NCBI GenBank assembly: GCA_009668225.1
Contig: WJYK01000009.1
Coordinates: forward strand, 62,001 to 126,000
Reading direction: 5' to 3'
From: Enterobacteriaceae bacterium RIT693
GTDB taxonomy: Bacteria > Pseudomonadota > Gammaproteobacteria > Enterobacterales > Enterobacteriaceae
DNA: 64,000 bases
Shown here: piece after piece, positions 1 to 9,536 of the stretch
Numbering within the stretch: the first letter of the stretch is position 1
Layout of the letters: every line of letters begins with the position of its first letter
Notes under the pieces: generated by a model
The model's input: only the letters and a program-made list of their open reading frames with translations
What the model was told of the DNA's origin: nothing
Databases searched by the model: none
Program-made: the position numbers and the translations under genes

Positions 1-1
1 C

Positions 2-910
2 GTGATGCTTAAAGAGCTGGAGCAGATGCGCGTTGCGCTGACCGCAACGGTATCCGGCATCAGCGGCGGGGTAATGACCATCCATAAAAACGCCCGTGAG
101 ATTTCCAGCGGGAATAGCGACCTCTCTTCCCGTACCGAGCAGCAGGCTTCGGCGCTGCAGGAAACGGCGGCCAGCATGGAAGAGATTAAAACTACGGTAC
201 GCCAAAACGCGGACAACGCCCACACCGCCCGCGGGCTGGCAGAAAGCGCCAGCACGAACGCCCGTGAAGGCGGCGAGCAGATGCAGTGCCTTGAGCAGAT
301 CATGCAGCAAATCACCGTGAGCTCGCATCAAATAGCCGAAATCAACGGCGTCATCGACAGTATTGCTAACCAAACGAATATCCTGGCGCTTAACGCCGCG
401 GTGGAAGCCGCGCGTGCCGGGGAGCAGGGGCGTGGTTTTGCCGTGGTGGCAGAGGAAGTTCGTAGCCTGGCCAAGCGTAGCGCCGAGGCGGCAAAAGAGA
501 TTAATCAGCTTATCAATACCTGTGTTACCACGATGGAAAGCGGTTCCCGCCAGGTGCTGCAGACCAGCGCGGTAATGCACGGCATTGTCAGCTCGGTCTC
601 TCAGGTGACCGAAATTATGGGCGAAATTGCCTCCGCTTCTGACGAGCAAAGCGCCGGGATTAATCAGATTTCCCAGGCCGTGAATGAAATGGATCTGGTT
701 ACGCAGCAGAACGCGGCGATGGTCGAAGAGGCGGCCGCGGCGGCGAGTGAACTGGAAAGACAGTCCGACGTGCTGGAAAATCTAGTGGCGAAGTTTGTGC
801 TTGATGAGTCGGCAAAGATTGCTGCAAAGCCGGGCGTTGTCGGAAGAACGGCTCGCCACTGGGCGTCTGCAAAAGCCACCGCTGATAATGACGAGTGGCA
901 GACTTTTTAA
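2..910 (+). CDS. Methyl-accepting chemotaxis protein, C-terminal part (5' end outside window)
   Basis: Cytoplasmic signalling half of a chemoreceptor that controls CheA through CheW. The visible 302 residues begin around the end of the HAMP region and run through the long coiled coil. The conserved hairpin tip lies at about residues 125-160 ([20 protein letters not shown]). The protein ends in EWQTF, which resembles the NWETF pentapeptide that tethers CheR and CheB to high-abundance receptors such as Tar and Tsr. The periplasmic sensor and membrane segments lie upstream of the window, so the ligand cannot be guessed. It lies just before fliA and flhDC and is probably part of the same flagellar locus. 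Confidence 0.93.
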   Translation: MMLKELEQMRVALTATVSGISGGVMTIHKNAREISSGNSDLSSRTEQQASALQETAASMEEIKTTVRQNADNAHTARGLAESASTNAREGGEQMQCLEQIMQQITVSSHQIAEINGVIDSIANQTNILALNAAVEAARAGEQGRGFAVVAEEVRSLAKRSAEAAKEINQLINTCVTTMESGSRQVLQTSAVMHGIVSSVSQVTEIMGEIASASDEQSAGINQISQAVNEMDLVTQQNAAMVEEAAAAASELERQSDVLENLVAKFVLDESAKIAAKPGVVGRTARHWASAKATADNDEWQTF

Positions 911-1082
911 TCGCCTGTATTACCGGTAATAATAGCGTTATTTATTGTCGTTAATAATATTAGTGAGAGCGATGAGGCCGCTGAAGTTATAGATTGCGCA
1001 TTTTTTTAGCGGCTTATTGCACTATTTGAATAGCCATTTTGCTCGGATAATTCTGGTTGGTATTGTTGGCTGGAAGAGCATC

Positions 1083-1802
1083 GTGAGTGGTATTTATACT
1101 TCCGAAGGAATTGAGGATAAAACGGGTCTGTGGTCCAGGTATAAGTATATCGTGCGCCAGGAAGCGCTTCGCCTGCAAAAACGGTTGCCGGCAAGCGTTG
1201 AGCTTGATGATTTAATTCAGGCGGGCGCATTAGGATTTTTAAGTGCCATAGACCAGTTTGACCCCAAAAAAGGCGTGTCGTTAAGCGCGTGGATTAGCCA
1301 GCGAGTGCGCTGGGCGCTAATGGATGAATTACGTGAGCGCGACTGGGTGCCCAGACGAATTCGCACCCAGGCGCGTGAAATGGCCAGAGTGATTCATAAA
1401 ATAGAGCAGGAGAAAAATGGTTCAGCGTCTGAGGCCGATATTGCTGAGCGCATGGATGTCTCGTTGAAAGAGTTTCAGCATTTACTGGCAGAAACCAACG
1501 TTAGCCAGATTTACTCTCTGGATGAGCTGCAGGAACAATATGCAGACGCCTATGAAAATATCGATGACAGTCATGAAAGGCTAAACCCACTGAATGATAC
1601 GGTGCAGGAAAATCTGCTCGATAAAATCAGCGAACATGTGGCTTATATCCCTGAGCGTGAACAAAGGATCCTGCAACTCTACTATCAGCAGGATCTGAAT
1701 ATGAAAGAAATTGGTCTGGTGTTAGGTTTGACAGAAACACGCGTAAGCCAGTTACATAGCCTGGCAATAAAACGTCTGCGTGCGCGCATGGATGATGAAT
1801 AA
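1083..1802 (+). CDS. fliA: Flagellar sigma factor sigma-28 (FliA family)
   Basis: RNA polymerase sigma factor for late flagellar and chemotaxis genes. Starting at the GTG at 1083 the product is 239 residues, the E. coli FliA length, and begins in the family-like way (SGIYTSEGIEDK); GGAAGAG lies just upstream. An in-frame start at 1017 would add an unconserved extension. Region 2 (RLPASVELDDLIQAG and following) and the region 4 helix-turn-helix (MKEIGLVLGLTETRVSQLHS) are intact. The protein is clearly diverged from E. coli FliA but keeps DELRERDWVPR. Odd context: fliA is normally near fliC/fliZ, whereas here it directly precedes flhDC. The surrounding bases are AT-richer than the genes to the right. 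Confidence 0.93.
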   Translation: MSGIYTSEGIEDKTGLWSRYKYIVRQEALRLQKRLPASVELDDLIQAGALGFLSAIDQFDPKKGVSLSAWISQRVRWALMDELRERDWVPRRIRTQAREMARVIHKIEQEKNGSASEADIAERMDVSLKEFQHLLAETNVSQIYSLDELQEQYADAYENIDDSHERLNPLNDTVQENLLDKISEHVAYIPEREQRILQLYYQQDLNMKEIGLVLGLTETRVSQLHSLAIKRLRARMDDE

Positions 1803-2239
1803 ACTATGTTTTTAAAATGTTAATTTTGTTTTTGAAATTAACCTATAGAAAATAACAAAGGCAAATGTCTGAAACACCAGCAGAGTTAACATTATTTCTG
1901 CCGATTGCTTTAATATTAAATTATTGACATTTAAGAACATTTAACTTTCGTTAATATTGATTTTAATCAATGAGATAGGTGGTTTTTGTGCCGCAAGGGA
2001 AAGTCCGAGTGGTTGTGGCGTAAAAAACCTGTGGTTATGCTTTATGCACATTTTGATGCAGCTATTTTTTGGCATTGACGTCGGATGGTAAGGCGTTCTT
2101 TCTCAGCCCGTTAAAAGAGAGAGAAAGGTCGATATCAATCCCAAAAGTTCTCTGCATCGGCTTCATACATAATAATGTGATGAATGCGGTAACGCATCAC
2201 CACATTCCTGATTTTGACTGATAAAATGAGAGAATCTTT
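1803..2239 (+). promoter_or_regulatory. Long AT-rich region upstream of flhDC
   Basis: A 437-base gap without a convincing reading frame. The first 170 bases are very AT-rich. Long upstream regions carrying several regulator sites are typical of flhDC, so this probably holds the flhDC promoter and leader. TTGACA occurs at 1924-1929 but has no well-spaced -10. A GCCGAT reminiscent of a sigma-28 -10 occurs near 1901, without a matching -35. I do not assign a start site. Confidence 0.5.
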
Positions 2240-2590
2240 ATGTCAAATTTTGATGAGCATCTGCAAAGCATCCACGATATCAACCTGTCTTATCTATTAC
2301 TGGCCCAGCAGCTTATTCGTAAGGATAAATTTTCCGCAGGTTTTCGCCTGGGGCTGTCGGAAGGGTCAATTGAGAACCTGAAGGATTTATCATTGCCGCA
2401 GTTAATGAAGTTGGCTTCGACCAACCAGTTAATTTGCCGTCTGCGGGTTGACGATGAAGTGGTTATTGAAAGCCTGACAAAAGATTCACGTATTGAAGCT
2501 CTGCAGCAAATTCATACCGGCATCATCCTGTCGACAAATTTACTCAATGCGCTGTGCGAGCAAAATACTGCCGCAGCGGGAGGGGTTTAA
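2240..2590 (+). CDS. flhD: Flagellar master regulator subunit FlhD
   Basis: Partner of FlhC in the FlhD4C2 complex that activates the class 2 flagellar operons. The 116 residues match the E. coli length and keep the core blocks ([54 protein letters not shown]). Cys66 corresponds to the cysteine that links FlhD subunits in E. coli. The stretch after FRLGL and the C-terminus are diverged. It is followed after one base by flhC, the standard operon arrangement. Confidence 0.95.
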   Translation: MSNFDEHLQSIHDINLSYLLLAQQLIRKDKFSAGFRLGLSEGSIENLKDLSLPQLMKLASTNQLICRLRVDDEVVIESLTKDSRIEALQQIHTGIILSTNLLNALCEQNTAAAGGV

Positions 2591-2591
2591 T

Positions 2592-3179
2592 ATGTGCGAT
2601 AAAGATAAAAGCCTGTTGGAAGAAATTCACGAAGTTAATATTGCGATGGAGCTTATTAAGCTCGGCGCGCGTATGCAGGTATTAGAATCAGAAACGTCAT
2701 TAAGCCGTCGTCGCCTGCTGCGTTTATATAAAGAGCTGCGTGGTTGCCCGCCACCAAAAGGTATGCTGCCCTTTTCCGAGGACTGGTTTATGTCCTGGGA
2801 ACAGAATATTCATTCGTCAATGTTCTATAACACTTTTCTCTATTTAAAGAAGACGCAGCCGATGCGCACGATAGAGACAATGATGAAAGCCTACCGCTTG
2901 TATATGGAGCAATGTTATCCGCGCTCCAATGAAAAGCCGGTATTAGGATTAACACGCGCCTGGACGTTATTGCGTTTTATTGATTGCGGCATTGTTTCTC
3001 AGAAAACCTGCAACGTCTGTAAAGGCGGATTTGTCATCACCACCGAATACATCAAAAACCCGTTTACCTGCAGCCTGTGTAGCCCGCCTTCGCGCGCGTT
3101 TAAAAAATCCCAGGTCAGCAGCCAGGACTATTTTAACGCTTTCTCCCAGCAGCAGGAGGCGCTTGCCGCCTCTGCCTGA
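2592..3179 (+). CDS. flhC: Flagellar master regulator subunit FlhC
   Basis: DNA-contacting zinc-binding partner of FlhD. Starting at ATG 2592 gives 195 residues (E. coli 192). Conserved blocks include AMELIKLGAR, LYKELRGCPPPKGMLPFS and LTRAWTLLRFI. The zinc ligands are visible as Cys140, Cys143, Cys160 and Cys163 (CNVC...CSLC). An earlier in-frame start at 2493 lies inside flhD and adds no homologous residues. One base separates it from flhD, so translational coupling is likely. Confidence 0.96.
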   Translation: MCDKDKSLLEEIHEVNIAMELIKLGARMQVLESETSLSRRRLLRLYKELRGCPPPKGMLPFSEDWFMSWEQNIHSSMFYNTFLYLKKTQPMRTIETMMKAYRLYMEQCYPRSNEKPVLGLTRAWTLLRFIDCGIVSQKTCNVCKGGFVITTEYIKNPFTCSLCSPPSRAFKKSQVSSQDYFNAFSQQQEALAASA

Positions 3180-3212
3180 TGGACCGGCATTGCCCACGAG
3201 ATGGCACAACGC

Positions 3213-3236
3213 GACCCCGGCACTGACGCCGGGGTC
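3213..3236 (+). terminator. Hairpin between flhC and motA
   Basis: A perfect 9-bp stem (GACCCCGGC / GCCGGGGTC) with a 6-base loop. No T-run follows, so it may attenuate or stabilise the message rather than end transcription. It separates the flhDC unit from motAB-cheAW. Confidence 0.5.
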
Positions 3237-3262
3237 GGTTATTGAGTAAAGAAGGAGTCAGT

Positions 3263-4153
3263 GTGTTAGTTATTATCGGCTATCTTGTGGTCATCGGAAC
3301 CGTCTTTGGCGGCTTTGTTATTTCCGGCGGGAACCTTGCCTCGCTGTTTCAGCCGGTGGAGCTGTTGATTATCGGCGGTGCCGGCGTTGGGGCATTTATC
3401 GTCGGCAACAACGCAAAGTCCCTGAAGGCAACCGGTAAGGCGGTGGTCAGATTATTCATCGGCAGACGCTATAACAAAGCGGTGTACATGGATTTGATGG
3501 CGTTGCTTTTTCTGCTGCTGTCAAAAAGCCGCGTGAATGGCCTGATGTCGCTGGAAAAGGATATAGAAGACCCCGCAAGTAGCGACATTTTTTCCGCTTA
3601 CCCACGCCTGCTTTCTGACCCGAGCCTGATCAACTTCGTTCTCGACTACTTCCGCTTAATGATAAGCGGCAGCATGAATGTGCATGAAATCGAAGCGCTG
3701 ATGGACGAAGAGATTGAAACCTGTGAAGAAGAGCTGGAAGTCCCGGCCAACAGCCTCAATACCCTGGGCGATGCTTTTCCCGCGTTTGGTATTGTTGCGG
3801 CGGTGATGGGCGTTGTGAACGCCCTGGCCGCCGCCGATCGCCCTGCGGCGGAGCTGGGTATGCTGATTGCCCACGCAATGGTCGGCACCTTCCTCGGGAT
3901 TTTAATTGCTTACGGCTTCGTGTTGCCGCTGGCCACGCTGCTGCGCCAGAAGAGCAGCGATCAGGTGAAAATTTTGCAGTGCATCAAGGTGACATTGCTC
4001 TCCAGCCTTAATGGCTATGCGCCGCAAATTGCCGTTGAATTTGGCCGTAAGACTATCTACAACAGCGAGCGCCCATCCTTTGACGAACTGGAAAATCACG
4101 TCCGTGAAGTGAAATCCAGTGCCAGCATCAAAAGCAGACAGGAAGCGGCGTAA
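3263..4153 (+). CDS. motA: Flagellar stator protein MotA
   Basis: Inner-membrane proton-channel subunit of the stator that powers flagellar rotation. The GTG at 3263 has GGAG at the right distance and gives 296 residues (E. coli MotA 295). A TTG at 3242 is in frame but would add an unconserved leader. The N-terminal membrane segments (GYLVVIGTVFGG, VELLIIGGAGVGAFIVGNNA) and the channel segments with the key proline (FPAFGIVAAVMGVV; HAMVGTFLGILIAYGF) are intact. The cytoplasmic loop carries the charged residues that contact the rotor. The stop overlaps the motB start as TAATG, so the pair is translationally coupled. Confidence 0.96.
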   Translation: MLVIIGYLVVIGTVFGGFVISGGNLASLFQPVELLIIGGAGVGAFIVGNNAKSLKATGKAVVRLFIGRRYNKAVYMDLMALLFLLLSKSRVNGLMSLEKDIEDPASSDIFSAYPRLLSDPSLINFVLDYFRLMISGSMNVHEIEALMDEEIETCEEELEVPANSLNTLGDAFPAFGIVAAVMGVVNALAAADRPAAELGMLIAHAMVGTFLGILIAYGFVLPLATLLRQKSSDQVKILQCIKVTLLSSLNGYAPQIAVEFGRKTIYNSERPSFDELENHVREVKSSASIKSRQEAA

Positions 4154-5061
4154 TGAAAGACGCGGCGCCAGTTATTATTTCGCGTAAGCGAAAGCGGAAA
4201 AAGCACGCCCATCACGGCGGGACGTGGAAGATTGCCTACGCGGACTTTATGACCGCGATGATGGCCTTCTTTCTGGTGATGTGGCTGCTGTCGACGTCCA
4301 GCGACATGAAGCGCGAAATGATTGCCGATTATTTCCGCATGCCGCTCAAACCCGCCCTAAGCCAGGGGAACAAAACAAGCCTTAGCGACAGCGTGATCCC
4401 GGGCGGTGGCGATGACGCTATGAAGCAGGACGGTGAAGTGTGGAAACGCCAGCTAAACCAGCTGGATAAGCACAAAAACATTCAGAGTCTGAAGCGGGCC
4501 AAAGAGCGGCTGGAGCAGATGATTGAAACCGATCCCCGGCTTAGCAATTTTAAATCGAACTTGCTGCTGACGTTAACGAACGACGGGTTGATGATCCAGA
4601 TAACGGATAGCCAGGAGCGCCCGATGTTCAAGGTCGGCAGCGAGCTGCCGGAAGGGTATATGAACGGTATTCTGCAAGCGCTGGTGCCGCTGCTCAACGA
4701 ATTACCTAACCCAATCAGCCTGACCGGGCACACCGATTCACTACCCTATGCGGGCGGTAACCGCGGCTACAGCAACTGGGAACTTTCTGCCGGGCGTGCC
4801 AACGCAGCGCGTCGCGTGCTGGTAAAAGCCGGGTTGGACGACGAGCGCTTTCTGCGGGTCATCGGCACCGGCAGCCGTATGGGGCTTGCCAATATTACGC
4901 CGGATAATCCGATGAACCGCCGCATTAGTCTCCTGGTGCTGAGTAAGCCGAAAGAGCAGCAGATCCGTGATGAAAATACCGTTCTCCAGCGGCCGGATGT
5001 TCCGCTGCCGGAGGGAACCGAGGTAAGGGTTGTAGAGGAAGATAGCGATGGACGTGAATGA
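4153..5061 (+). CDS. motB: Flagellar stator protein MotB
   Basis: Peptidoglycan-anchored partner of MotA. A basic N-terminus is followed by a single membrane segment carrying the proton-accepting aspartate (Asp31 in YADFMTAMMAFFLVMW; Asp32 in E. coli). Next come a periplasmic linker with the plug region and an OmpA-type peptidoglycan-binding domain (GHTDSLPY and RGYSNWELSAGRANAARRVL, about residues 195-230). The 302 residues are close to E. coli's 308. The 3' end overlaps the start of cheA by 14 bases. Confidence 0.96.
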   Translation: MKDAAPVIISRKRKRKKHAHHGGTWKIAYADFMTAMMAFFLVMWLLSTSSDMKREMIADYFRMPLKPALSQGNKTSLSDSVIPGGGDDAMKQDGEVWKRQLNQLDKHKNIQSLKRAKERLEQMIETDPRLSNFKSNLLLTLTNDGLMIQITDSQERPMFKVGSELPEGYMNGILQALVPLLNELPNPISLTGHTDSLPYAGGNRGYSNWELSAGRANAARRVLVKAGLDDERFLRVIGTGSRMGLANITPDNPMNRRISLLVLSKPKEQQIRDENTVLQRPDVPLPEGTEVRVVEEDSDGRE

Positions 5062-7012
5062 TTTTTCCCAGGTGTTCTTTGCCGAGGCCGGGGAATTGCT
5101 TGAGGAAATGGAACAGCATCTGTTGGACCTCGATATCTCATCACCCGATCCGGAAGAGCTAAATGCCATTTTCCGTGCCGCACATTCTCTAAAAGGTGGG
5201 GCGGGCACGTTTGGATTTAGCGTGCTGCAAGAAACCACTCATCTGCTGGAAAACCTGCTGGATAACGCCCGCAATGGCGAAATGAAGCTGACCAGCGAGA
5301 TGATCAACCTGTTCCTCGAAAGCAAAGACATTATGCAGCTGCAGCTGGCGGCCTACGAGGCCTCTGAGGAGCCGGATGAAGAGCGGTTTCGCTATATCAG
5401 CGCGGCGCTCAGGCAGATTGAACAGCCACAAGAGCTTGATCCGGTTGAGCAGTTAGCGAGGGCGATTGCGATTGCGCCGGTTCCCCAACTGCCTAAGCCT
5501 GTTGTCGCGAACCAAAAGCTCACCGTGCTGCTCCGGGACTTAAAGCCTGATGAACAGGCCCAAATGCGCGAAGAGCTGGGGAACCTGGGGGACATCATCC
5601 GCCATGAATCCTGTGCGGATGAACTTAAGGTGGAGCTTGAAAGTACCGTTTCCGCCGACGACATTATCGCGGTGCTGTGCTTTGTGCTGAATGAAGACCA
5701 GATAATTATTCGCCCGGCGGACGCAACGCCGGGCGTTCCTGACATGGTTGCCGCCGAGCCTGCTAAACCCCCTGTCGCCCCGACGTTACCTGCCGCGCCG
5801 AAAAAGGCCGCAGCGACGGAGTCCGGGAATATTCGCGTGGCGGTAGAGAAGGTTGACCAGATCATTAACCAGGTGGGCGAGCTTATCATCACTCAGGCGA
5901 TGTTCTCCCAGCTGACCCGCCAGCTTGATCCCACCCAGTATGGCATGCTGTTAAGCAGCGTGGCCCAGCTTGAGCGTAACGCGCGCGAGCTGCAGGAATC
6001 GGTGATGTCTATCCGCATGATGCCGATGGATTACGTTTTCAGCCGCTTCCCTCGGCTGGTGCGGGATTTGGGCACGCGCCTGAATAAAGAGGTTGAGCTG
6101 ACGCTTAAAGGTGGGTCGGCCGAGCTGGATAAGGGACTGATTGAACGCATTATTGACCCGCTGACACACTTGGTGCGCAACAGCCTTGACCACGGCATTG
6201 AGTCGAAGGAAGAGCGCGTAGCCAAAGGGAAAACGGCCAGGGGCAACCTGACGCTATCCGCCGAGCACCACGGCGGCAACATTATCATTGAGGTGACAGA
6301 TGACGGCGCCGGCCTGAACCGGGAGAAACTGCTGGCTAAGGCTCGCTCACGCGGCTCGCAACTGAGCGATACCGCCAGCGATGATGAAGTGTGGATGCTT
6401 ATTTTTGCCGCCGGTTTCTCCACCGCCGAGAACGTGACCGACGTCTCCGGGCGCGGGGTGGGTATGGACGTGGTGCGGCGAAATATTCTGGCGATGGGCG
6501 GCCATGTCGAAGTGCAGTCCGCCAAAGATTTGGGCACCACTATTCGTATTATTCTGCCGCTCACGCTCGCCATTCTCGACGGTATGTCGGTCAAAGTGGG
6601 GGATGAAATTTACGTGCTGCCGCTGAACGTGGTGATGGAATCCCTGAAGCCTACGGATGAGATGCTGAACAGTTTTGCCGGAGAAAAGAAACTGCTGCAG
6701 GTGCGAGGTGAATACCTGCCGCTGATGCGGTTACGCGAGTCGTTTGATGTGGCGGGAGCCGCCGGTGAAGACGACGGCATCATCGTTATTGTCCAGAGCG
6801 CTGGCTGCCGCTACGCGCTATGGGTTGACCAACTCATTGGTCAGCATCAGGTGGTGGTGAAAAATCTCGAGCACAACTACTGCAAGGTTCCCGGCGTGTC
6901 GGCGGCCACGATTCTTGGTGACGGCAGCGTGGCGCTGATTCTTGACGTAGTGGCTCTGGCAACAATGAACAGTCGGTCACAAGAAACCTCTGGCCTGTTG
7001 GCAAGCGCATAA
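5048..7012 (+). CDS. cheA: Chemotaxis sensor kinase CheA
   Basis: Cytoplasmic histidine kinase that phosphorylates CheY and CheB in response to receptors. Its 654 residues equal the E. coli length. Domain order: HPt with His46 in AAHSLKGGAGTFGF; CheY-binding P2 (about 165-230); dimerisation (IRVAVEKVDQIINQVGELII); ATPase with N box HLVRNSLDHGIE and GRGVGMDVVRRN; and a C-terminal CheW-like domain ending around VVKNLEHNYCKVPGVSAATI. The P1-P2 and P2-P3 linkers are diverged from E. coli. It overlaps motB and is followed by cheW. Confidence 0.97.
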   Translation: MDVNDFSQVFFAEAGELLEEMEQHLLDLDISSPDPEELNAIFRAAHSLKGGAGTFGFSVLQETTHLLENLLDNARNGEMKLTSEMINLFLESKDIMQLQLAAYEASEEPDEERFRYISAALRQIEQPQELDPVEQLARAIAIAPVPQLPKPVVANQKLTVLLRDLKPDEQAQMREELGNLGDIIRHESCADELKVELESTVSADDIIAVLCFVLNEDQIIIRPADATPGVPDMVAAEPAKPPVAPTLPAAPKKAAATESGNIRVAVEKVDQIINQVGELIITQAMFSQLTRQLDPTQYGMLLSSVAQLERNARELQESVMSIRMMPMDYVFSRFPRLVRDLGTRLNKEVELTLKGGSAELDKGLIERIIDPLTHLVRNSLDHGIESKEERVAKGKTARGNLTLSAEHHGGNIIIEVTDDGAGLNREKLLAKARSRGSQLSDTASDDEVWMLIFAAGFSTAENVTDVSGRGVGMDVVRRNILAMGGHVEVQSAKDLGTTIRIILPLTLAILDGMSVKVGDEIYVLPLNVVMESLKPTDEMLNSFAGEKKLLQVRGEYLPLMRLRESFDVAGAAGEDDGIIVIVQSAGCRYALWVDQLIGQHQVVVKNLEHNYCKVPGVSAATILGDGSVALILDVVALATMNSRSQETSGLLASA

Positions 7013-7023
7013 GGAAATAAACA

Positions 7024-7527
7024 ATGACTTTACCTGCGATGATAAACCCTGGTACCGATGTTGCGGTCCAGGAGTACCTGATTTTCCGCCTCGGAGAGGA
7101 AGAGTACGGTATTGATATTCTTAAGGTTCAGGAGATTCGCGGCTGCGATCGCGTGACCCGCATCCCTAACGCGCCGGGCTTTATCACCGGGGTGACCAAC
7201 CTGCGCGGCGTCATTGTGCCGATTATCGACCTGCGCGTGCGGTTTGCTTTCAGCCATCACGCGGGGGGGGATAACCCGGTGGTGATCGTGCTGAATCTAA
7301 AAGATCGCGTGGTGGGGATCGTCGTCGACGGCGTGGCCGACGTGCTGTCCCTGAGCGAAGATCAGATTAAACCAACGCCTGATGTCTCAGCCTCAATTGC
7401 GAGCCAGTATTTGCTGGGCATTGGCGTGCTGGAAAAACGAATGTTGATCCTGATGAATATCGAAAAACTGCTGAGCAGCGAAGAGATGGCAATGATGAAC
7501 GCCCTGCCCGAGATCGCTGAAGCCTAA
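7024..7527 (+). CDS. cheW: Chemotaxis coupling protein CheW
   Basis: Adaptor that docks CheA to chemoreceptors in the signalling arrays. The 167 residues match E. coli CheW and keep [45 protein letters not shown] and the receptor-binding core. AAGGA lies upstream of the start, 11 bases after cheA. No receptor, cheR, cheB, cheY or cheZ gene follows, although they do in the E. coli tar operon; the flagellar locus ends here. The stop overlaps the 3' end of the opposing AraC-family gene by a few bases. Confidence 0.96.
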   Translation: MTLPAMINPGTDVAVQEYLIFRLGEEEYGIDILKVQEIRGCDRVTRIPNAPGFITGVTNLRGVIVPIIDLRVRFAFSHHAGGDNPVVIVLNLKDRVVGIVVDGVADVLSLSEDQIKPTPDVSASIASQYLLGIGVLEKRMLILMNIEKLLSSEEMAMMNALPEIAEA

Positions 7528-8297
7528 GTCCGTTTCGCCGTCAGCATGCCCGGCGTTTGCCCGGTCATGCTGCGGTAAAAGTAGATAAAGGCGCTGTCGC
7601 TTGAAAAGCCAAGATCGCCTGCAACGGCGGTGATCCTTGCATGGCTTGCCAGCATTTCAACGGCTTTCATCAAGCGCCACTGCTGCCGCCATTGCTGGTA
7701 GGAAAGGCCTGTTTCCCGACGGAAAATCCGGCCAATGGTGCGCTCACTGGCGCCGGTCACGGCGGCCAGTTCGTTAAGTAGCGGCGGCAGCGTGTCGCCT
7801 GTCAGGTGGCGCAGCCGTTTATCCTGCGGGAAGCGCAGCGTCATCGGCTCTGTTTTTGCGGCCTGCAGTTCTGCTACGCACAAGGCCGCCATGTGCATCG
7901 GCGCGCCCTGTTCCCAGTCTGTTTGCCACGGGCTTGCCGAGATGCTTTCCAGCAGTTCATTGAGCAACGGCGTAACGTTGAGTACCAGCGTCTCTCCAGG
8001 CAGCGTGGTGTAACGTTCCGTATCGAACCAGATTGAGCGGTAGGCGACGCTATTTTTCATTTCAGCACGGTGGCTCACGCCTCCCGGAAGCCAGGCGACT
8101 TTTCCCGGTGGCAGTAAAGAAAGCATCCGGCCTTCATCCAGCGTGAGCTTCACGCAGCCCTCCCGGGTAAACAGCAATTGCCCCATGCGGTGCAGATGCA
8201 GCCCGGAATCATGATTCCCAAGTTCGGCCTGCACGCCAATGACGCTGTTATCCAGCGTATCGGGATTAAATTCCGCATCCGCGCTTAGCCAGCTCAT
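7524..8297 (-). CDS. AraC-family transcriptional regulator (cupin plus HTH)
   Basis: Probable local regulator of the divergent exporter gene. The N-terminal half looks like a cupin sensor ([33 protein letters not shown]). The C-terminal half is the double helix-turn-helix of the AraC family ([46 protein letters not shown]). Length 257. It resembles the NimR/YeaM type of E. coli, but the neighbouring transporter is not of the NimT type, so I give no symbol. The ligand is unknown. The 90-base gap to the MFS gene probably contains both promoters. Confidence 0.88.
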   Translation of the reverse strand: MSWLSADAEFNPDTLDNSVIGVQAELGNHDSGLHLHRMGQLLFTREGCVKLTLDEGRMLSLLPPGKVAWLPGGVSHRAEMKNSVAYRSIWFDTERYTTLPGETLVLNVTPLLNELLESISASPWQTDWEQGAPMHMAALCVAELQAAKTEPMTLRFPQDKRLRHLTGDTLPPLLNELAAVTGASERTIGRIFRRETGLSYQQWRQQWRLMKAVEMLASHARITAVAGDLGFSSDSAFIYFYRSMTGQTPGMLTAKRT

Positions 8298-8387
8298 AAT
8301 GTCCGATTTCCGCTATTAAATGACCTGATATTTATAATGGTGCATTTTATGCCCTCCTACAATAGCGCCTCTTTTTCAGGAGGACGG

Positions 8388-9518
8388 ATGGTGAATACAC
8401 ATCGCGGTATGGCGCTATTGACGGCGTTACTGATGTTTCCCCAGATTGTGGAAACCCTTTATAGCCCGGCGCTGACCGATATCGCCCGGCATTTCTCTGT
8501 GACCGCCCAGGACGCGGGCTGGACGCTCTCGCTGTACTTTTTTGGCTTTGCCGCGGGGGTGCTGTTTTGGGGGCGAATCTGCGACCTATTAGGCCGCAAA
8601 CCGGCGCTGCTGCTTGGACTGCTGTGCTACGCGGCAGGTGCGGTGGCTGCCTTGCTGACGTCGCATTTTATGCTGCTGTTGGCGGCTCGTATGCTGGCAG
8701 CCTTTGGCGCGGCCACCGGTTCGGTGGTGACCCAGACGGTGCTACGTGACCGTTTTAGCGGCGGTGAGCTGGCGAGAATTTTTTCTTTTATGGGCATCGC
8801 GCTGGCCGTTAGCCCGGCGCTGGGTCTCTGGCTGGGCGGGACGATCGTCTCCGCCGCGGGGTACACCGGCGTATTTTATGCGCTTACCGGGTTAGCGCTT
8901 GTTCTGCTGGCCTGGAGTGCGGGGCAGCTCGAAGAAACCCGATCGCAGCAGCACGCCCGGCAGGCTTTAAGCACGGTTGCTCAACGTATGCTGAAAGACC
9001 TAAAAATCTGGCGTGCGACCGGGCTGGTGGCGCTGTTTAATATCAGCCTCTTCAGCTACTACAGCCAGGCGCCGTTTCTGTTTCAGTCCTTAGAAGTAGG
9101 CCCTGCCGCTTTTGGCCTGACGGGTATTGTGCTGGCGCTGGGGTCTCTGACAGGGGCGCAGCTTAATCATGCCATGATGAAGCGGGGCCTGAGCGGCAGG
9201 ATACTGCTGCGCGTGGCAAGCGTCATGGGACTGGCAGGAAGCGTGGGCGTTTGGTTGCTGATGCACAGCATCATGTTCCTGGCTCCGATGTTTATGGTAA
9301 TGGTTGCATTCTCAATGGCTATCCCGGTGGTGCTCAGCACCGCGCTTAGCGCATATGCCGACTGCAGGGGAACGGCCGGGGCGCTGTTCGGCTTTGCTTA
9401 TTATTTGCTGATAGGTGCGGGGCTGATGTTGTCCGGCTGGGGCCAGCAGCTGGGGATCTCGCTGGTGGCTTGCGCCGGGGGGATTATGCTCGTAGGGCGG
9501 GGCTATATTCGGGGTTAA
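8388..9518 (+). CDS. MFS exporter, Bcr/CmlA-like drug:H+ antiporter
   Basis: Inner-membrane transporter of about 376 residues with twelve hydrophobic segments. The DHA1-type motif GRICDLLGRKPALL lies between TM2 and TM3, and there is an RMLAAFGAATGSVVTQTVLRD block typical of Bcr/CmlA relatives. ATG 8388 was chosen because CAGGAGGA precedes it; an in-frame start at 8337 would add an unconserved, RBS-less leader. It is divergent from the AraC-family gene and probably controlled by it. The substrate cannot be told from sequence. Confidence 0.85.
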   Translation: MVNTHRGMALLTALLMFPQIVETLYSPALTDIARHFSVTAQDAGWTLSLYFFGFAAGVLFWGRICDLLGRKPALLLGLLCYAAGAVAALLTSHFMLLLAARMLAAFGAATGSVVTQTVLRDRFSGGELARIFSFMGIALAVSPALGLWLGGTIVSAAGYTGVFYALTGLALVLLAWSAGQLEETRSQQHARQALSTVAQRMLKDLKIWRATGLVALFNISLFSYYSQAPFLFQSLEVGPAAFGLTGIVLALGSLTGAQLNHAMMKRGLSGRILLRVASVMGLAGSVGVWLLMHSIMFLAPMFMVMVAFSMAIPVVLSTALSAYADCRGTAGALFGFAYYLLIGAGLMLSGWGQQLGISLVACAGGIMLVGRGYIRG

Positions 9519-9536
9519 CGCCATTGACCGGGAAAG

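Noticed and set aside
1895-1910. Possible sigma-28 promoter (GCCGAT) downstream of fliA
   Set aside because: No TAAA-type -35 at the required distance; kept only as a remark in the flhDC upstream region.
7524-9518. Assignment of the AraC/MFS pair as nimR-nimT
   Set aside because: The regulator is NimR-like, but the transporter has Bcr/CmlA-type rather than CynX-type sequence, so the symbols were not used.
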